A DNA stretch of 56,860 nucleotides from Pseudomonadota bacterium (GTDB lineage: Bacteria; Pseudomonadota; Gammaproteobacteria; Competibacterales; Competibacteraceae): assembly GCA_030917925.1 (NCBI GenBank), contig JAUPTV010000034.1:1-56860 (forward strand), written 5' to 3'. Positions 1-8,431 of the stretch are shown in pieces. The notes below the pieces were generated by a model. That model was not told the DNA's origin. It ran no database searches and saw nothing but the letters and a program-made list of their open reading frames with translations. Made by a program: the position numbers and the translations under genes. Every line of letters begins with the position of its first letter. Position 1 is the stretch's first letter.

Positions 1-1701
1 GGCGGTCAGCGTCACTTCAATCTCTTCCAGTTCCTCAACTTCCTCCGGCAACCACTGGTCCAGCACTGTCCCCACTTGGTCAACGCGCCGCACCGAGGAC
101 CCGAAGAAGCGGAATCGCACCGGTTCGCCGACCACCAGCCCGACTTCCTGCGCCGGTAACTCCGCCTGAGTGCCTTCCTCCATGCCAAAAGGCGCGATGC
201 ACAACGCTTCAATGGGCGGCTCCATCCCTGGCACAGCGGGCATAGCGCTTTCCATCCCGACGTAATAGGCTTTCGCCGTACCGCCGCGAATGCGCACGCC
301 GCCGCCCCGCCGGACATGGCCGTAATAAGCCGCGCCACGCGCCACCGCCAGATCAAAATCAGTGCCCGCCAGCAACCGCACTGGTGGAGCGCCTTCCGCC
401 GTCAGCCAGCTATTCAGCACCGCCAGCGTCCGCTCCAGCAACACGGGGGCCTTGAACACCCCACCGTTGAACAGTACCGCCGTCGGATGCAGGAACGTTG
501 CGCCTTCTGGTAACGAATCCGCGAACCCGGCCAAATTCCGGGTCGCGCCAGCCTGACGTCCGAGAAACGCCGCCAGATGGCGGGTCATGGCAGCATCCTG
601 GGCATAAGGCAGCCCCAGTTTGGTCAACGCCGCCCGCGCCCGGACCGTGGGTCGCACAGCAGCGTCCACCTGCGGGAAAAAGCCTTCCACCAGAGTCCGC
701 GTGACCTCTTCGCGGGTCAATTCGGTGCGCAGCGTGCCGCCGATCAACCGGGAACCCCGACTGGGCACGACAACCGGCGCACGTTCAACGCTGGCGTCAC
801 TGAGCAGCAGTTCCTTGGCGTTGCGGCAACCGTGCATCAGCGCCTGCAACTGCCAGGGATCAAGCGACGTACCCTGTTCCGCCAGCTTGGCGCGAACCGT
901 ATGCGCCAGCGCCAGATCCATATTGTCGCCGCCCAGCAGAATGTGGTCGCCGACCGCAATCCGCACCAGATCCAGCGAGCCATCACGTTCAGTGACCGCG
1001 ATCAGCGAAAAGTCCGTAGTGCCGCCGCCCAGGTCGATCACCAGAATAATATCGCCGACCTTAACCTGCTTGCGCCATGCATCGCCGTTGGCCAGAATCC
1101 AGTGATACAGCGCAGCCTGCGGTTCTTCCAGCAAGACCAGTTGCTTCAAACCCACTGCCTCAGCGGCCTCGGCGGTCAACTCCCGCGCCACCGGATCGAA
1201 GGAGGCCGGTACCGTGAGCACCACGTCCTGATCGGTTAATGGCGCGTCAGGATGCTGCTGATCCCAAGCGGCGCGCAGATGCTCCAGATAGTGGGTTGAG
1301 GCTTGCAAGGGCGAAATGCGGGCGACTTCCTCCGGAGCTTCGACCGGTAAAAGGGCCGCTCGCCGATCCACGCCGGGATGGCATAGCCAACTCTTGGCGC
1401 TGGCAACCAGCCGGATGGGTGTGCGTCCGCCCATGGTCCGGGCCAATTCGCCGACGACAAAGGCGGGCGACTGGCCCCACGGCAACACCCGGTCCTCTGC
1501 CCGTAATTCATCAGGATGCGCCAGGTACAGAAACGAGGGCAGCATCGACCGTTCTTCAACCGCACCGGGCGCAGTCAATTGTGGAATAGCCGCGATCTGT
1601 TCGGCCACGGTATCGTGGTCACTGGCAGTCAGATCGACGGCGGCCATGACGCAGTGCGTGGTACCCAGATCGATGCCGACCGCATAGCGGATTTTGCTCA
1701 C
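1..1701 (-). CDS. Hsp70-like (DnaK-family) ATPase, partial, C-terminus off the window
   Basis: The open frame runs from a GTG at 1701 down to base 1, so 567 codons are present and the C-terminal end is missing. The N-terminus shows the Hsp70/actin phosphate loop GIDLGTTHCVM and, near residue 220, a second phosphate motif IDLGGGTTDFSL, both typical of Hsp70 ATPase domains. The part seen covers the nucleotide-binding domain and the start of a divergent substrate-side region, not a canonical DnaK peptide-binding domain. The GTG overlaps the TGA of the upstream DUF2760 gene in the sequence GTGA, which implies translational coupling. Family knowledge: such Hsp70 paralogues often sit beside DUF2760 genes; the client is unknown. 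The ATPase fold is certain; the role in the cell is not. Confidence 0.9.
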   Translation of the reverse strand, partial: MSKIRYAVGIDLGTTHCVMAAVDLTASDHDTVAEQIAAIPQLTAPGAVEERSMLPSFLYLAHPDELRAEDRVLPWGQSPAFVVGELARTMGGRTPIRLVASAKSWLCHPGVDRRAALLPVEAPEEVARISPLQASTHYLEHLRAAWDQQHPDAPLTDQDVVLTVPASFDPVARELTAEAAEAVGLKQLVLLEEPQAALYHWILANGDAWRKQVKVGDIILVIDLGGGTTDFSLIAVTERDGSLDLVRIAVGDHILLGGDNMDLALAHTVRAKLAEQGTSLDPWQLQALMHGCRNAKELLLSDASVERAPVVVPSRGSRLIGGTLRTELTREEVTRTLVEGFFPQVDAAVRPTVRARAALTKLGLPYAQDAAMTRHLAAFLGRQAGATRNLAGFADSLPEGATFLHPTAVLFNGGVFKAPVLLERTLAVLNSWLTAEGAPPVRLLAGTDFDLAVARGAAYYGHVRRGGGVRIRGGTAKAYYVGMESAMPAVPGMEPPIEALCIAPFGMEEGTQAELPAQEVGLVVGEPVRFRFFGSSVRRVDQVGTVLDQWLPEEVEELEEIEVTLTA

Positions 1702-2252
1702 AGCTCAACCTCCGCCGGGGCCAGCACCCGGACATCATGGCCCTCAGCCAATTTGGGCAGCGTCATCTGCCGAACTCGCCAGCCGCGATGCATCAGGGTG
1801 CCAGTGAATGGCGGCTGGCCGACGACATGGCCGGTTAACCTTACTGCCGTCGCATCAAAGCCGGCGGGCAGCGTGAGTCGCACACCCTCGGCTTCTTCGC
1901 GCACCGGTTCGATGTCCAGGTACTCACGGATCACCTTGCGGCAACCCTCATGGACGACCCGCGCCGCGCCGCCAATGTCGGCATCGGAATAAGCGGTGAC
2001 GTTTTCCTCCAGGAAATCCACAAATCGTCCTTCGTGTTGCAACAGAGCCAGTAATTGCAGCGCCGAATCGGGTAATGCATCACGCAGGGCGGCGGGCTTG
2101 GGCAGTTCGGTAACTGCTGGCGCAGGCGCAGTGAGTTCACTGCGTTCCAGCCGTTGTACGCTACTGGCGAAATGATGATCGACCAGTATTCGCCAACCGG
2201 CGCGTAGCGCCAGCGCCAGCCGGGAAAAAAGACCAGAAGTTGAATCGCTCAT
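1698..2252 (-). CDS. DUF2760 domain protein
   Basis: This encodes 184 residues with no signal peptide or obvious membrane span. The middle and C-terminal part, with ALLQHEGRFVDFLEE and DIGGAARVVHEGC, matches what I recall of the DUF2760 family. A GAGGA ribosome-binding site lies seven bases before the ATG at 2252. The gene ends inside the start codon of the Hsp70-like gene, so the two are very likely made together. No enzymatic motif is visible. An adaptor or regulator of the neighbouring Hsp70-like ATPase is a reasonable inference from the coupling, but nothing in the sequence shows it directly. Confidence 0.8.
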   Translation of the reverse strand: MSDSTSGLFSRLALALRAGWRILVDHHFASSVQRLERSELTAPAPAVTELPKPAALRDALPDSALQLLALLQHEGRFVDFLEENVTAYSDADIGGAARVVHEGCRKVIREYLDIEPVREEAEGVRLTLPAGFDATAVRLTGHVVGQPPFTGTLMHRGWRVRQMTLPKLAEGHDVRVLAPAEVEL

Positions 2253-2489
2253 GAAAAAATCCTCAAATTGAACTGATTTGTCGAGTATCCTATCATGCGT
2301 TAGCGAACTGTCCCCATCATCAGCAAACGATTCCGGTCCGCGCTGGATTTTATCGATGATGACTCTTGGCGCACGTCGCAGAGTTAGCTAGATTTATCGA
2401 GAAGAGCTTGGTTCAGCCCTGATTATTTTTATCGCCCGGTTTTGCCGTTGGCGTCAACAGATACGCAAGATCATCCCAGGAGTGGCAGC

Positions 2490-2855
2490 ATGGCCCGCAT
2501 ACTAATCGTTGACGACTCGCCCACCCAGATGCTGAGTCTCAGCAGAATTCTCAAAAAGCATGGACACGAGGTTCTGAGCGCTACGGACGGCGAGGAGGGC
2601 GTTGCCGTTGCCTTGGCTGAAGTGCCCGATTTGGTGCTAATGGATGTCGTGATGCCCAAGATCAACGGGTTTCAGGCGACCCGGCAGATCACCAAGAACG
2701 CTTCGACCGAGCATATCCCGGTAATTATCGTGACCACCAAGGATCAGGAAACCGACAAGATCTGGGGGGCGCGGCAAGGTGCGAAAGGTTATGTCATTAA
2801 GCCGGTCGAGGAAGGCACTCTGATGGAAACCATTAATCAGTTCCTCCCCAAATAA
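2490..2855 (+). CDS. pilH: PilH-type single-domain response regulator
   Basis: A CheY-like receiver of 121 residues and nothing else. The acidic pocket DD (residues 8-9), the phospho-acceptor Asp52 in LVLMDVVMP, and Lys104 in VIKP are all present. The stretch NGFQATRQITK and IIVTTKDQETDKIWGARQGA closely resembles PilH of the twitching-motility chemosensory pathway. I placed the start at 2490 because an AGGAG site lies seven bases upstream; a longer frame beginning at 2442 lacks such a site and adds residues not seen in the family. No pilG, pilI, pilJ or chpA gene is adjacent, so the cognate kinase must be elsewhere. It is convergent with the cobalamin genes. Confidence 0.88.
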   Translation: MARILIVDDSPTQMLSLSRILKKHGHEVLSATDGEEGVAVALAEVPDLVLMDVVMPKINGFQATRQITKNASTEHIPVIIVTTKDQETDKIWGARQGAKGYVIKPVEEGTLMETINQFLPK

Positions 2856-2873
2856 CTTCCGGATCAATGGCTT

Positions 2874-3575
2874 TCAATCCGAACTTCCGGCCCGAATCAC
2901 CAGAAACAGCGCAAAATACGGTCCCGGTGTGGCCGGAATATCCGCGAAGCGCCGGATAATCTGTTGCGCAGGCCGACTCGCCTGTTCGATGTATAGCGTA
3001 TCCTCGGCCCGTCCGGTTTCCCGCAACAATTCCAGCAGGCGTGGTCGATGTCGGCCCGGTTTGAGAATGGCCACGCTATCGCTGTTCAGCAGTGCCTGAC
3101 GCAAGGCGTCATCCCCGGCGGTGGCTGGAATCACGGTCAACCGCTGTTCGCCGGTCATCAGGGGCAGGGCAGCGGCGGCAGCAGCAGCGTTGACTGAGTT
3201 GATGCCGGGAATCACGACGCAGGGAAACCGCTCGCCAAGGCGGTGTAGCAGGTAGCTGAAACTGCCATAGAACAACGGGTCGCCTTCGCACAGAATCGCT
3301 ACATCTCGCCCGGCGTCCAGTTCTTCAGCAATCCGAATCGCCGCAGCATCATATCCGGCATTGACCGGGCCGCGATCCAGCATACAGGGCATGGTAATCG
3401 GAATTTCCCGTTTGCCTTCCAGCCAGGCGGCGGCAATATCGCGGGCCTGGGCGCTGCCTTGCGGGGTCGCGGGATAGGCCACCACCGGGACGCTTTGCAG
3501 AATCCGCACGGCTTTCAGCGTCAACAGTTCCGGGTCGCCCGGCCCGACGCCCACTCCATATAAAGTACCTGTCAT
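2874..3575 (-). CDS. cbiL: Precorrin-2/cobalt-factor II C20-methyltransferase
   Basis: A 233-residue SAM-dependent tetrapyrrole methylase that adds the C20 methyl group early in corrin-ring synthesis. The N-terminal GVGVGPGDPELLTLKA and the central CEGDPLFYGSF loop are the family's SAM-binding motifs. The length fits CobI/CbiL. Its ATG overlaps the TGA of the preceding cbiET gene by four bases, so it is the last gene of a minus-strand set cbiX-cbiC-cbiET-cbiL. I prefer the cbi name because the set includes a CbiX cobalt chelatase, which points to the early-cobalt (anaerobic-type) route; cobI is the equivalent name in the late-cobalt route. Confidence 0.92.
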   Translation of the reverse strand: MTGTLYGVGVGPGDPELLTLKAVRILQSVPVVAYPATPQGSAQARDIAAAWLEGKREIPITMPCMLDRGPVNAGYDAAAIRIAEELDAGRDVAILCEGDPLFYGSFSYLLHRLGERFPCVVIPGINSVNAAAAAAALPLMTGEQRLTVIPATAGDDALRQALLNSDSVAILKPGRHRPRLLELLRETGRAEDTLYIEQASRPAQQIIRRFADIPATPGPYFALFLVIRAGSSD

Positions 3576-4819
3576 CTCGGCTTCTCCAACTTCATCAACA
3601 ATACCGGCAAGTACGGGCGCATCACCCGCTGCCCGGCCAAGCGTTCACTGCGGGCGATGCTTAACTCGGTCCACTCGGCCTCGCGGTCGCCGACAAAACT
3701 ATGCAGTTCCACCCGGCTATCCTCGGTCACGGCGCTGGCGACCAGTCGCCCGCCCGGCAGCAACCGCGTCCAGACCGTATCCAGCATCTCGCGCAAACTA
3801 CCACTGCTCCCGCCGATGAACACCGCCGCCGGGTCCGGCAAATCCACCAGCACTGCCGGGGCGCGGCCAGAGACGATGTGCAGATTGGCCACCACGCCGA
3901 ACCGTTCGCGGTTAATGCCGAGATGTTCCAACCGGTCGGGATGACACTCGATGGCGTAGACATCGCCGAGTGCATTCCAGCGCGCCCATTCCACGGATAC
4001 ACCGCCACAGCCCGCTCCCACATCCCAGCCCACTTCACCGGCACGCGGTGCCAGCAGCGAGAGAATCGTTAACCGCACTTCCCGCTTGCTGAGTAACCCT
4101 TTGCCGGGTTCGGCCCCGGTGCTGAATCGCTCGTCGGGGATGCCGGGGAATTCGGGTAAAACGCCGCCGGGTCCATGCGTTTCAACAATGACGACGTTCA
4201 GCGGGGAAAATTCCATTGTCGCCGCCGCCAGTTCCGTCGCCTGAAAAGCGCGGAACCGTTCGCCCGGCATTCCCAAATTCTCAGCGACCCACAGCGCCGA
4301 TTCGCCAAATCCGGCATCAACCAGCAACCGGGCTATGGCTATCGGTGAATTCTCCCGGTCGGTGAGCAGAGCGTAGAGCTGACCGCCTTGCAAAGCGGTG
4401 CGCAACGTCGCCAGTGGCCGTCCATGCAGACTGAGTAATCGGGCTTGTTGCCACGGTCGGCCCAATCGGGCAAAAGCGGCCTGCAGGCTGGAGACGTTGG
4501 GATGAAAGACCAGATGTTCCGGCGACAGGTCACGCAGCAGGGTCTGACCGATGCCGTAGAACAGCGGATCGCCGGAAGCCAGCAGGGCGATGCGTTGACC
4601 GGCATGGGCGCAGAGTAGATTTCGCAGGCCGCTCATGGGACTGGGATAAGGGATTTTCTCTCCGGTCACAGTCGGGAAAGCCGCCAGATGCGCCGTTGCG
4701 CCGATGATGCATTCCGCCTGCTCCAGCGCCGCCCGCGCCGTTGGACTCAATGCGCCGATTTCAATGCCCATGCCGACGACGTGAATCGGGGAACCGGGCC
4801 AGTCCAGCAACATCGTCAT
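3572..4819 (-). CDS. cbiET: Precorrin-6Y C5,15-methyltransferase (decarboxylating), fused CbiE-CbiT
   Basis: A two-domain enzyme of 415 residues that methylates C5 and C15 of the corrin ring and removes the C12 acetate carboxyl. Residues 1 to about 205 are the CbiE-type tetrapyrrole methylase with SGDPLFYG at 82-89. Residues about 230-415 are the CbiT-type methyltransferase with the SAM loop GWDVGAGCGG at 264-273. The start at 4819 shares its A with the TGA of cbiC, giving a TGATG junction; a longer frame to 4945 would run inside cbiC. The fused form is the one usually called CobL. It overlaps cbiL by four bases downstream. Confidence 0.92.
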   Translation of the reverse strand: MTMLLDWPGSPIHVVGMGIEIGALSPTARAALEQAECIIGATAHLAAFPTVTGEKIPYPSPMSGLRNLLCAHAGQRIALLASGDPLFYGIGQTLLRDLSPEHLVFHPNVSSLQAAFARLGRPWQQARLLSLHGRPLATLRTALQGGQLYALLTDRENSPIAIARLLVDAGFGESALWVAENLGMPGERFRAFQATELAAATMEFSPLNVVIVETHGPGGVLPEFPGIPDERFSTGAEPGKGLLSKREVRLTILSLLAPRAGEVGWDVGAGCGGVSVEWARWNALGDVYAIECHPDRLEHLGINRERFGVVANLHIVSGRAPAVLVDLPDPAAVFIGGSSGSLREMLDTVWTRLLPGGRLVASAVTEDSRVELHSFVGDREAEWTELSIARSERLAGQRVMRPYLPVLLMKLEKPR

Positions 4820-5466
4820 CAAAACCGAATGCCGTGCGCCATCCGCGCCAGGGCGTTCAGCGTCGCTGCCGCCAGACTGCTGCCGCCCCGCCGACCGAGC
4901 AGGGTAATGCAGGGTGTTTGCAATTCGCCCGGTGCCACGTCCCACAGCGCCTGCTTGGATTCAGCGGCGTTGATAAAGCCCACCGGCATCCCGATGATCA
5001 GCGCCGGACGGGGTGCGCCTTCATCCAGGAGTTCCAGTAAATGAAACAGGGCGGTGGGGGCGTTGCCGATCACGACAATCGAACCGGCCAGATGCGCCGG
5101 CCATTCGGCCATCGCCGCCATGGAACGGGTTTCACCAGTTTCACGGGCGCGTTCCGCGACGTTCGGCGCGTTCAGGAAGCAATGCACCGGCCCCTGGAGA
5201 TAGCGCTTGCTGATGCCGTGACTGACCATTTCAATATCGCACAGCACCGCCGCGCTCTGGGCCAGCGCCGCCCGTCCCGCTTCGATTGCGCCGGGACTGA
5301 AATGGAGATCATGGACGATATTCGGATCGCCGGACGTGTGAACCAGGCGCATAGCGACTTGTTGCTGATCCGCATCGAAGCGGGACAGATCCGTTAACTG
5401 GCGAATTTGCACGAACGACTGGCGTTCAATGTCGTCGGGATCACGAAGATAATCAAAGCGGGGCAT
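4819..5466 (-). CDS. cbiC: Precorrin-8X methylmutase
   Basis: A 215-residue enzyme that moves the methyl group from C11 to C12 to give hydrogenobyrinate or its cobalt form. The motif RLVHTSGDPNIV carries the catalytic histidine at residue 43, and NAPTALFHLLEL with LGRRGGSS near the C-terminus are also family hallmarks. A GGAG site lies five bases before the ATG. The stop codon overlaps the start of cbiET. The space between this gene and cbiX (5467-5523) is filled by a short GC-rich repeat. CobH is the equivalent name in the aerobic route. Confidence 0.93.
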   Translation of the reverse strand: MPRFDYLRDPDDIERQSFVQIRQLTDLSRFDADQQQVAMRLVHTSGDPNIVHDLHFSPGAIEAGRAALAQSAAVLCDIEMVSHGISKRYLQGPVHCFLNAPNVAERARETGETRSMAAMAEWPAHLAGSIVVIGNAPTALFHLLELLDEGAPRPALIIGMPVGFINAAESKQALWDVAPGELQTPCITLLGRRGGSSLAAATLNALARMAHGIRF

Positions 5467-5480
5467 GGCAACTCCAGGAT

Positions 5481-5523
5481 AATCCCCTCTCGCGGTGGAA
5501 AAGGGATGGGGGTGAGAGGGAAT
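5481..5523. repeat. Short GC-rich palindromic repeat between cbiX and cbiC
   Basis: A stretch beginning with TCCCCTCTCGC and ending with GTGAGAGGGAA folds back on itself. A close relative occurs at 45501-45540. It occupies almost all of the space between two genes of the cobalamin set. It looks like a dispersed REP-type element; it has no T-run, so termination is doubtful. Confidence 0.6.
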
Positions 5524-6393
5524 TCAGTGGTGATCCGTGGTTTGCTGCACGCCCTGCCAGTCTTCCCGACCAATCATGGGCGTCCGGTACGCGCAGAACT
5601 GACAGTTCATCTGCGCCGCGCCGTCTTCCGCCTCGGTCAGCCGTTCCAGGAAGGTCGCGACCACCAGTGGATGGGCGTTCAAATAGGGCGCGACGATGGC
5701 CTGAACGTCGGGATGGCGGTGTTGATAGGCGTCTACCGTCGCCTGCACCTGCTCGACCAGTCGACCGGTGAACAGCAAATAGGGGAAAACGATGACCTGC
5801 TTAAAACCGAGTCGGTGCGTGCGTTCCAGTGCATCCGCCATCAATGGTGCCGATACCGCCGTATAAGCCGTTTCCGCCCAGCCAAAGCCCAGACCTTCCC
5901 ACAACATGCGGGTGATCTTGCTGATGTTGGAATTGGCGTCCGGATCGGAACTGCCGCGCCCGATGACCATGAGCAGCGTATCCCGCCGGTCATAGCCTGG
6001 TCCAAAACCGGCTTCGCTGCTCTCGATGCGTTCGCCAGCGACGTGCAGCAGGTTCGGATGAATGCCCAAATCCGCGCCAAAGGTGATGTCAACGTCCGGG
6101 TGTTCCGTCTGAAAAGCCTTGAGCATGACCGGAATATCATTTTTGACATGACCGGCGGCCATCAACAGCGCGGGCAGGGCAGTGATGCAGCGGAAGCCTT
6201 GTTGCTGCAGCGTATCCAGCGCCGCCGGGATACCCGGCTCAACCAGTTCCAGAAAAGCCGCCAGACAGGTTCGATCAGGCAGAGCCTGTTGTAACTGGTC
6301 AGCCAGATGGTGAAATTCGGCAACGCCGGCAGCGCGGCGCGTGCCGTGGCCGATCAGTAGAACAGCGGGAGGCGAAGAGATCGTAGGGGACAT
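5524..6393 (-). CDS. cbiX: Sirohydrochlorin cobaltochelatase, long form with Fe-S motif
   Basis: A 289-residue chelatase that inserts cobalt into sirohydrochlorin, committing it to B12. The N-terminal AVLLIGHGTRR holds the likely metal-binding His16, and a second homologous half follows. Near the C-terminus MNCQFC (Cys264 and Cys267) fits the MXCXXC motif that houses a 4Fe-4S cluster in the long CbiX form of Bacillus megaterium (established knowledge). The histidine-rich tail of that protein is reduced here to a final HH. I placed the start at 6393, just before the conserved domain; the frame extends to 6498 but the added residues look non-homologous and overlap the kinase gene. It leads the ring-modifying genes downstream. 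Confidence 0.9.
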   Translation of the reverse strand: MSPTISSPPAVLLIGHGTRRAAGVAEFHHLADQLQQALPDRTCLAAFLELVEPGIPAALDTLQQQGFRCITALPALLMAAGHVKNDIPVMLKAFQTEHPDVDITFGADLGIHPNLLHVAGERIESSEAGFGPGYDRRDTLLMVIGRGSSDPDANSNISKITRMLWEGLGFGWAETAYTAVSAPLMADALERTHRLGFKQVIVFPYLLFTGRLVEQVQATVDAYQHRHPDVQAIVAPYLNAHPLVVATFLERLTEAEDGAAQMNCQFCAYRTPMIGREDWQGVQQTTDHH

Positions 6394-6451
6394 GAGGGTC
6401 TTTAAAGTGGTAGCGATCAGGTCGGGATTGTACCGGCCAAATAGCGATGGT

Positions 6452-8278
6452 TCATCCAGCCGACCTGAGCAGCAGGCACAACTTCCGGGCCAGTTCAATC
6501 TTATGGTAAGGCTTGGTCAGCACGTCAACGCCTTCCGTGATCCGGCCATCGCCCACCAGCGCATGTTCCGTATAGCCCGAAGTAAACAGCACGGGTAGAC
6601 CGGGGTGGCGACGTTGCGCCTCAGCGGCCAGTTGCACCCCATCCATATCGCCGGGCAGCACGATGTCGGTAAACAGGAGATCGATGTCCGGCGTGGCATC
6701 CAGAATTTGTAGGGCCATAGCCGCTGTACCGGCCTGGCGAACGGCATAATTCAGTCGTTCCAGCGCCGCTACGGCAAACAACCGGACGTTGGCGTCATCT
6801 TCAACGACCAGAATGAGTTCACCCTGCCCCTGAAGGTGCATATCGGATGCCGAAGGTTCGGTCGGCGTGTTCACATCCTGATATTCGATTCGGGGTAGAT
6901 ATAACTGCACATTAGCGCCCCGGCCCGGTTCGCTATCAATGGTGATATGGCCACCGGACTGCTTGACCAGGCCGTAGACCATGCTCAGACCCAGACCACT
7001 GCCCCGTCCGGCATCCTTGGTGCTGAAAAACGGTTCGAAGGCGTGTTCCAGCACGTCCCGGGACATGCCCGATCCGGTATCCCGAACCGCCAGCATCACA
7101 TAGGGGCCAGGCCGCACGTCTTCCTGATACAGGGCGACTTGGGCTTCATCCAGCAGGACGTTCGCCGTTTCTATCAACAGTCGGCCACCGCGCGGCATGG
7201 CGTCACGCGCGTTGATGACCAGATTAAGGAGCGCGTTCTCAATTTGGCCAGGATCCACCAGCGTCATGGCCAGGTTGGTCGATAGCGCTTTGTCAACACG
7301 GATGGCCGAACCCAGTGTGCGCTGCATCAAATCCAGCATTCCCAACACCAGTTGATTCAGATGAGTCGGTTGCGCCAGTAAGGGCTGGCGGCGGGCGAAC
7401 GCCAGCAATCGTCGGCTGAGATTCGCGCCCCGGTCGACCGATTTCAGCGCCTGCTGCGTCAGATCCAGCAACCGGGGCTGAGCGGTCAGTTGTTCGTGGA
7501 GCAGTTCCAGATTGCCCATGATGACCGCAAGCAGGTTATTAAAATCATGGGCAATGCCGCCTGTGAGCTGGCCAATGGCCTGCATCTTTTGCGCCTGGCG
7601 GAATTGGGAGTCAGCCTGTTTGCGTTCGGTGACATCGCGGACGACGACCATCGTGGCGAGTTTGTCATCGAAGCGCACATCCAGGGGTACGGTGCGGGAT
7701 TCGAACCAGCGTGGCCCCGAACGGGTCTTTAGCTCGTACTCGGCGACCTGAATCTGCTGGATCTCCAGTGCGCCCCGAATCAGGTCGAGAAAGAACTCCG
7801 CTTTGTCCGGGTCATGGACGTCATGGAGTCGTTTGCCCTTGAGACAGGTCGAGGTGGTCAAGGATCCATTGCGCGGGTCGGCCAGTACATCGCAATAGAG
7901 ACCGTTCTCATCGACGATGAAGACCCGGTCGGGCAGGGCATGGATCACGGCCCGCAAGCGCGCTTCGCTGGTGCGCAGGGCGTTTTCCGTCTGGCGGCGC
8001 ACGTCGATTTCGCGTAGTAGCGTCGCATTAGCAGTGGCCAAAGCCCTGGCGCGGCGCTGGGCGATGAAGTAGGCGCTCACCAGCAGGCTCAGCATCGTCA
8101 ATGACAGGCCCCAGACCAGAATATCCGCCAGTAGCATCGTGGGGGAGTGTGATTCCATAAGGAACGTCAGAGCCGTACCGATGGCAATGAAGCCCGGCAC
8201 GGTTATCAATGGGTGGGAAAGCAGCCATTGGCGTATCAGCGTGGGCGGCTTGACCGGTTCGGCGGAGGATATGTCCAT
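6452..8278 (-). CDS. Membrane-bound hybrid sensor histidine kinase (PAS, kinase, receiver)
   Basis: This has 608 residues. Two membrane spans lie near 22-41 and 49-73 with a very short loop between them, so there is almost no periplasmic sensor. A coiled linker leads to a PAS domain at about 103-222. The HisKA domain carries [11 protein letters not shown] with the phospho-histidine at 244. The ATPase domain shows [10 protein letters not shown] (352-361), DTGSGM and GSGLGL. A C-terminal receiver has Asp538 in FTDIVLPGD. This is the family of blue-light and nitrogen-type hybrid kinases without an output domain. It is strikingly similar to the kinase at 8432-11095 from the PAS domain onward, which points to a gene duplication. 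The signal and final target are unknown. Confidence 0.92.
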   Translation of the reverse strand: MDISSAEPVKPPTLIRQWLLSHPLITVPGFIAIGTALTFLMESHSPTMLLADILVWGLSLTMLSLLVSAYFIAQRRARALATANATLLREIDVRRQTENALRTSEARLRAVIHALPDRVFIVDENGLYCDVLADPRNGSLTTSTCLKGKRLHDVHDPDKAEFFLDLIRGALEIQQIQVAEYELKTRSGPRWFESRTVPLDVRFDDKLATMVVVRDVTERKQADSQFRQAQKMQAIGQLTGGIAHDFNNLLAVIMGNLELLHEQLTAQPRLLDLTQQALKSVDRGANLSRRLLAFARRQPLLAQPTHLNQLVLGMLDLMQRTLGSAIRVDKALSTNLAMTLVDPGQIENALLNLVINARDAMPRGGRLLIETANVLLDEAQVALYQEDVRPGPYVMLAVRDTGSGMSRDVLEHAFEPFFSTKDAGRGSGLGLSMVYGLVKQSGGHITIDSEPGRGANVQLYLPRIEYQDVNTPTEPSASDMHLQGQGELILVVEDDANVRLFAVAALERLNYAVRQAGTAAMALQILDATPDIDLLFTDIVLPGDMDGVQLAAEAQRRHPGLPVLFTSGYTEHALVGDGRITEGVDVLTKPYHKIELARKLCLLLRSAG

Positions 8279-8431
8279 ATTGTTATTGTTATGGGTACAG
8301 GCTAACAGTGGGCCTTGATAAAGAACGGGAACGCTTGCGCCCTACTCGTTCAGTCAGACTATCGGTATCAGTATAGTCATTGCTGATAAAAAGCCCGGAG
8401 TATTGCATGATTTTTGTTTTAGTCGATTTCA

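Noticed and set aside
577-1239. Open frames on the plus strand over 316-1992
   Set aside because: They are shadows of the partial Hsp70-like gene on the minus strand, which has clear ATPase motifs.
5407-6294. A 295-codon plus-strand frame over cbiX
   Set aside because: It is antisense to cbiX, whose start, cluster motif and family match are clear.
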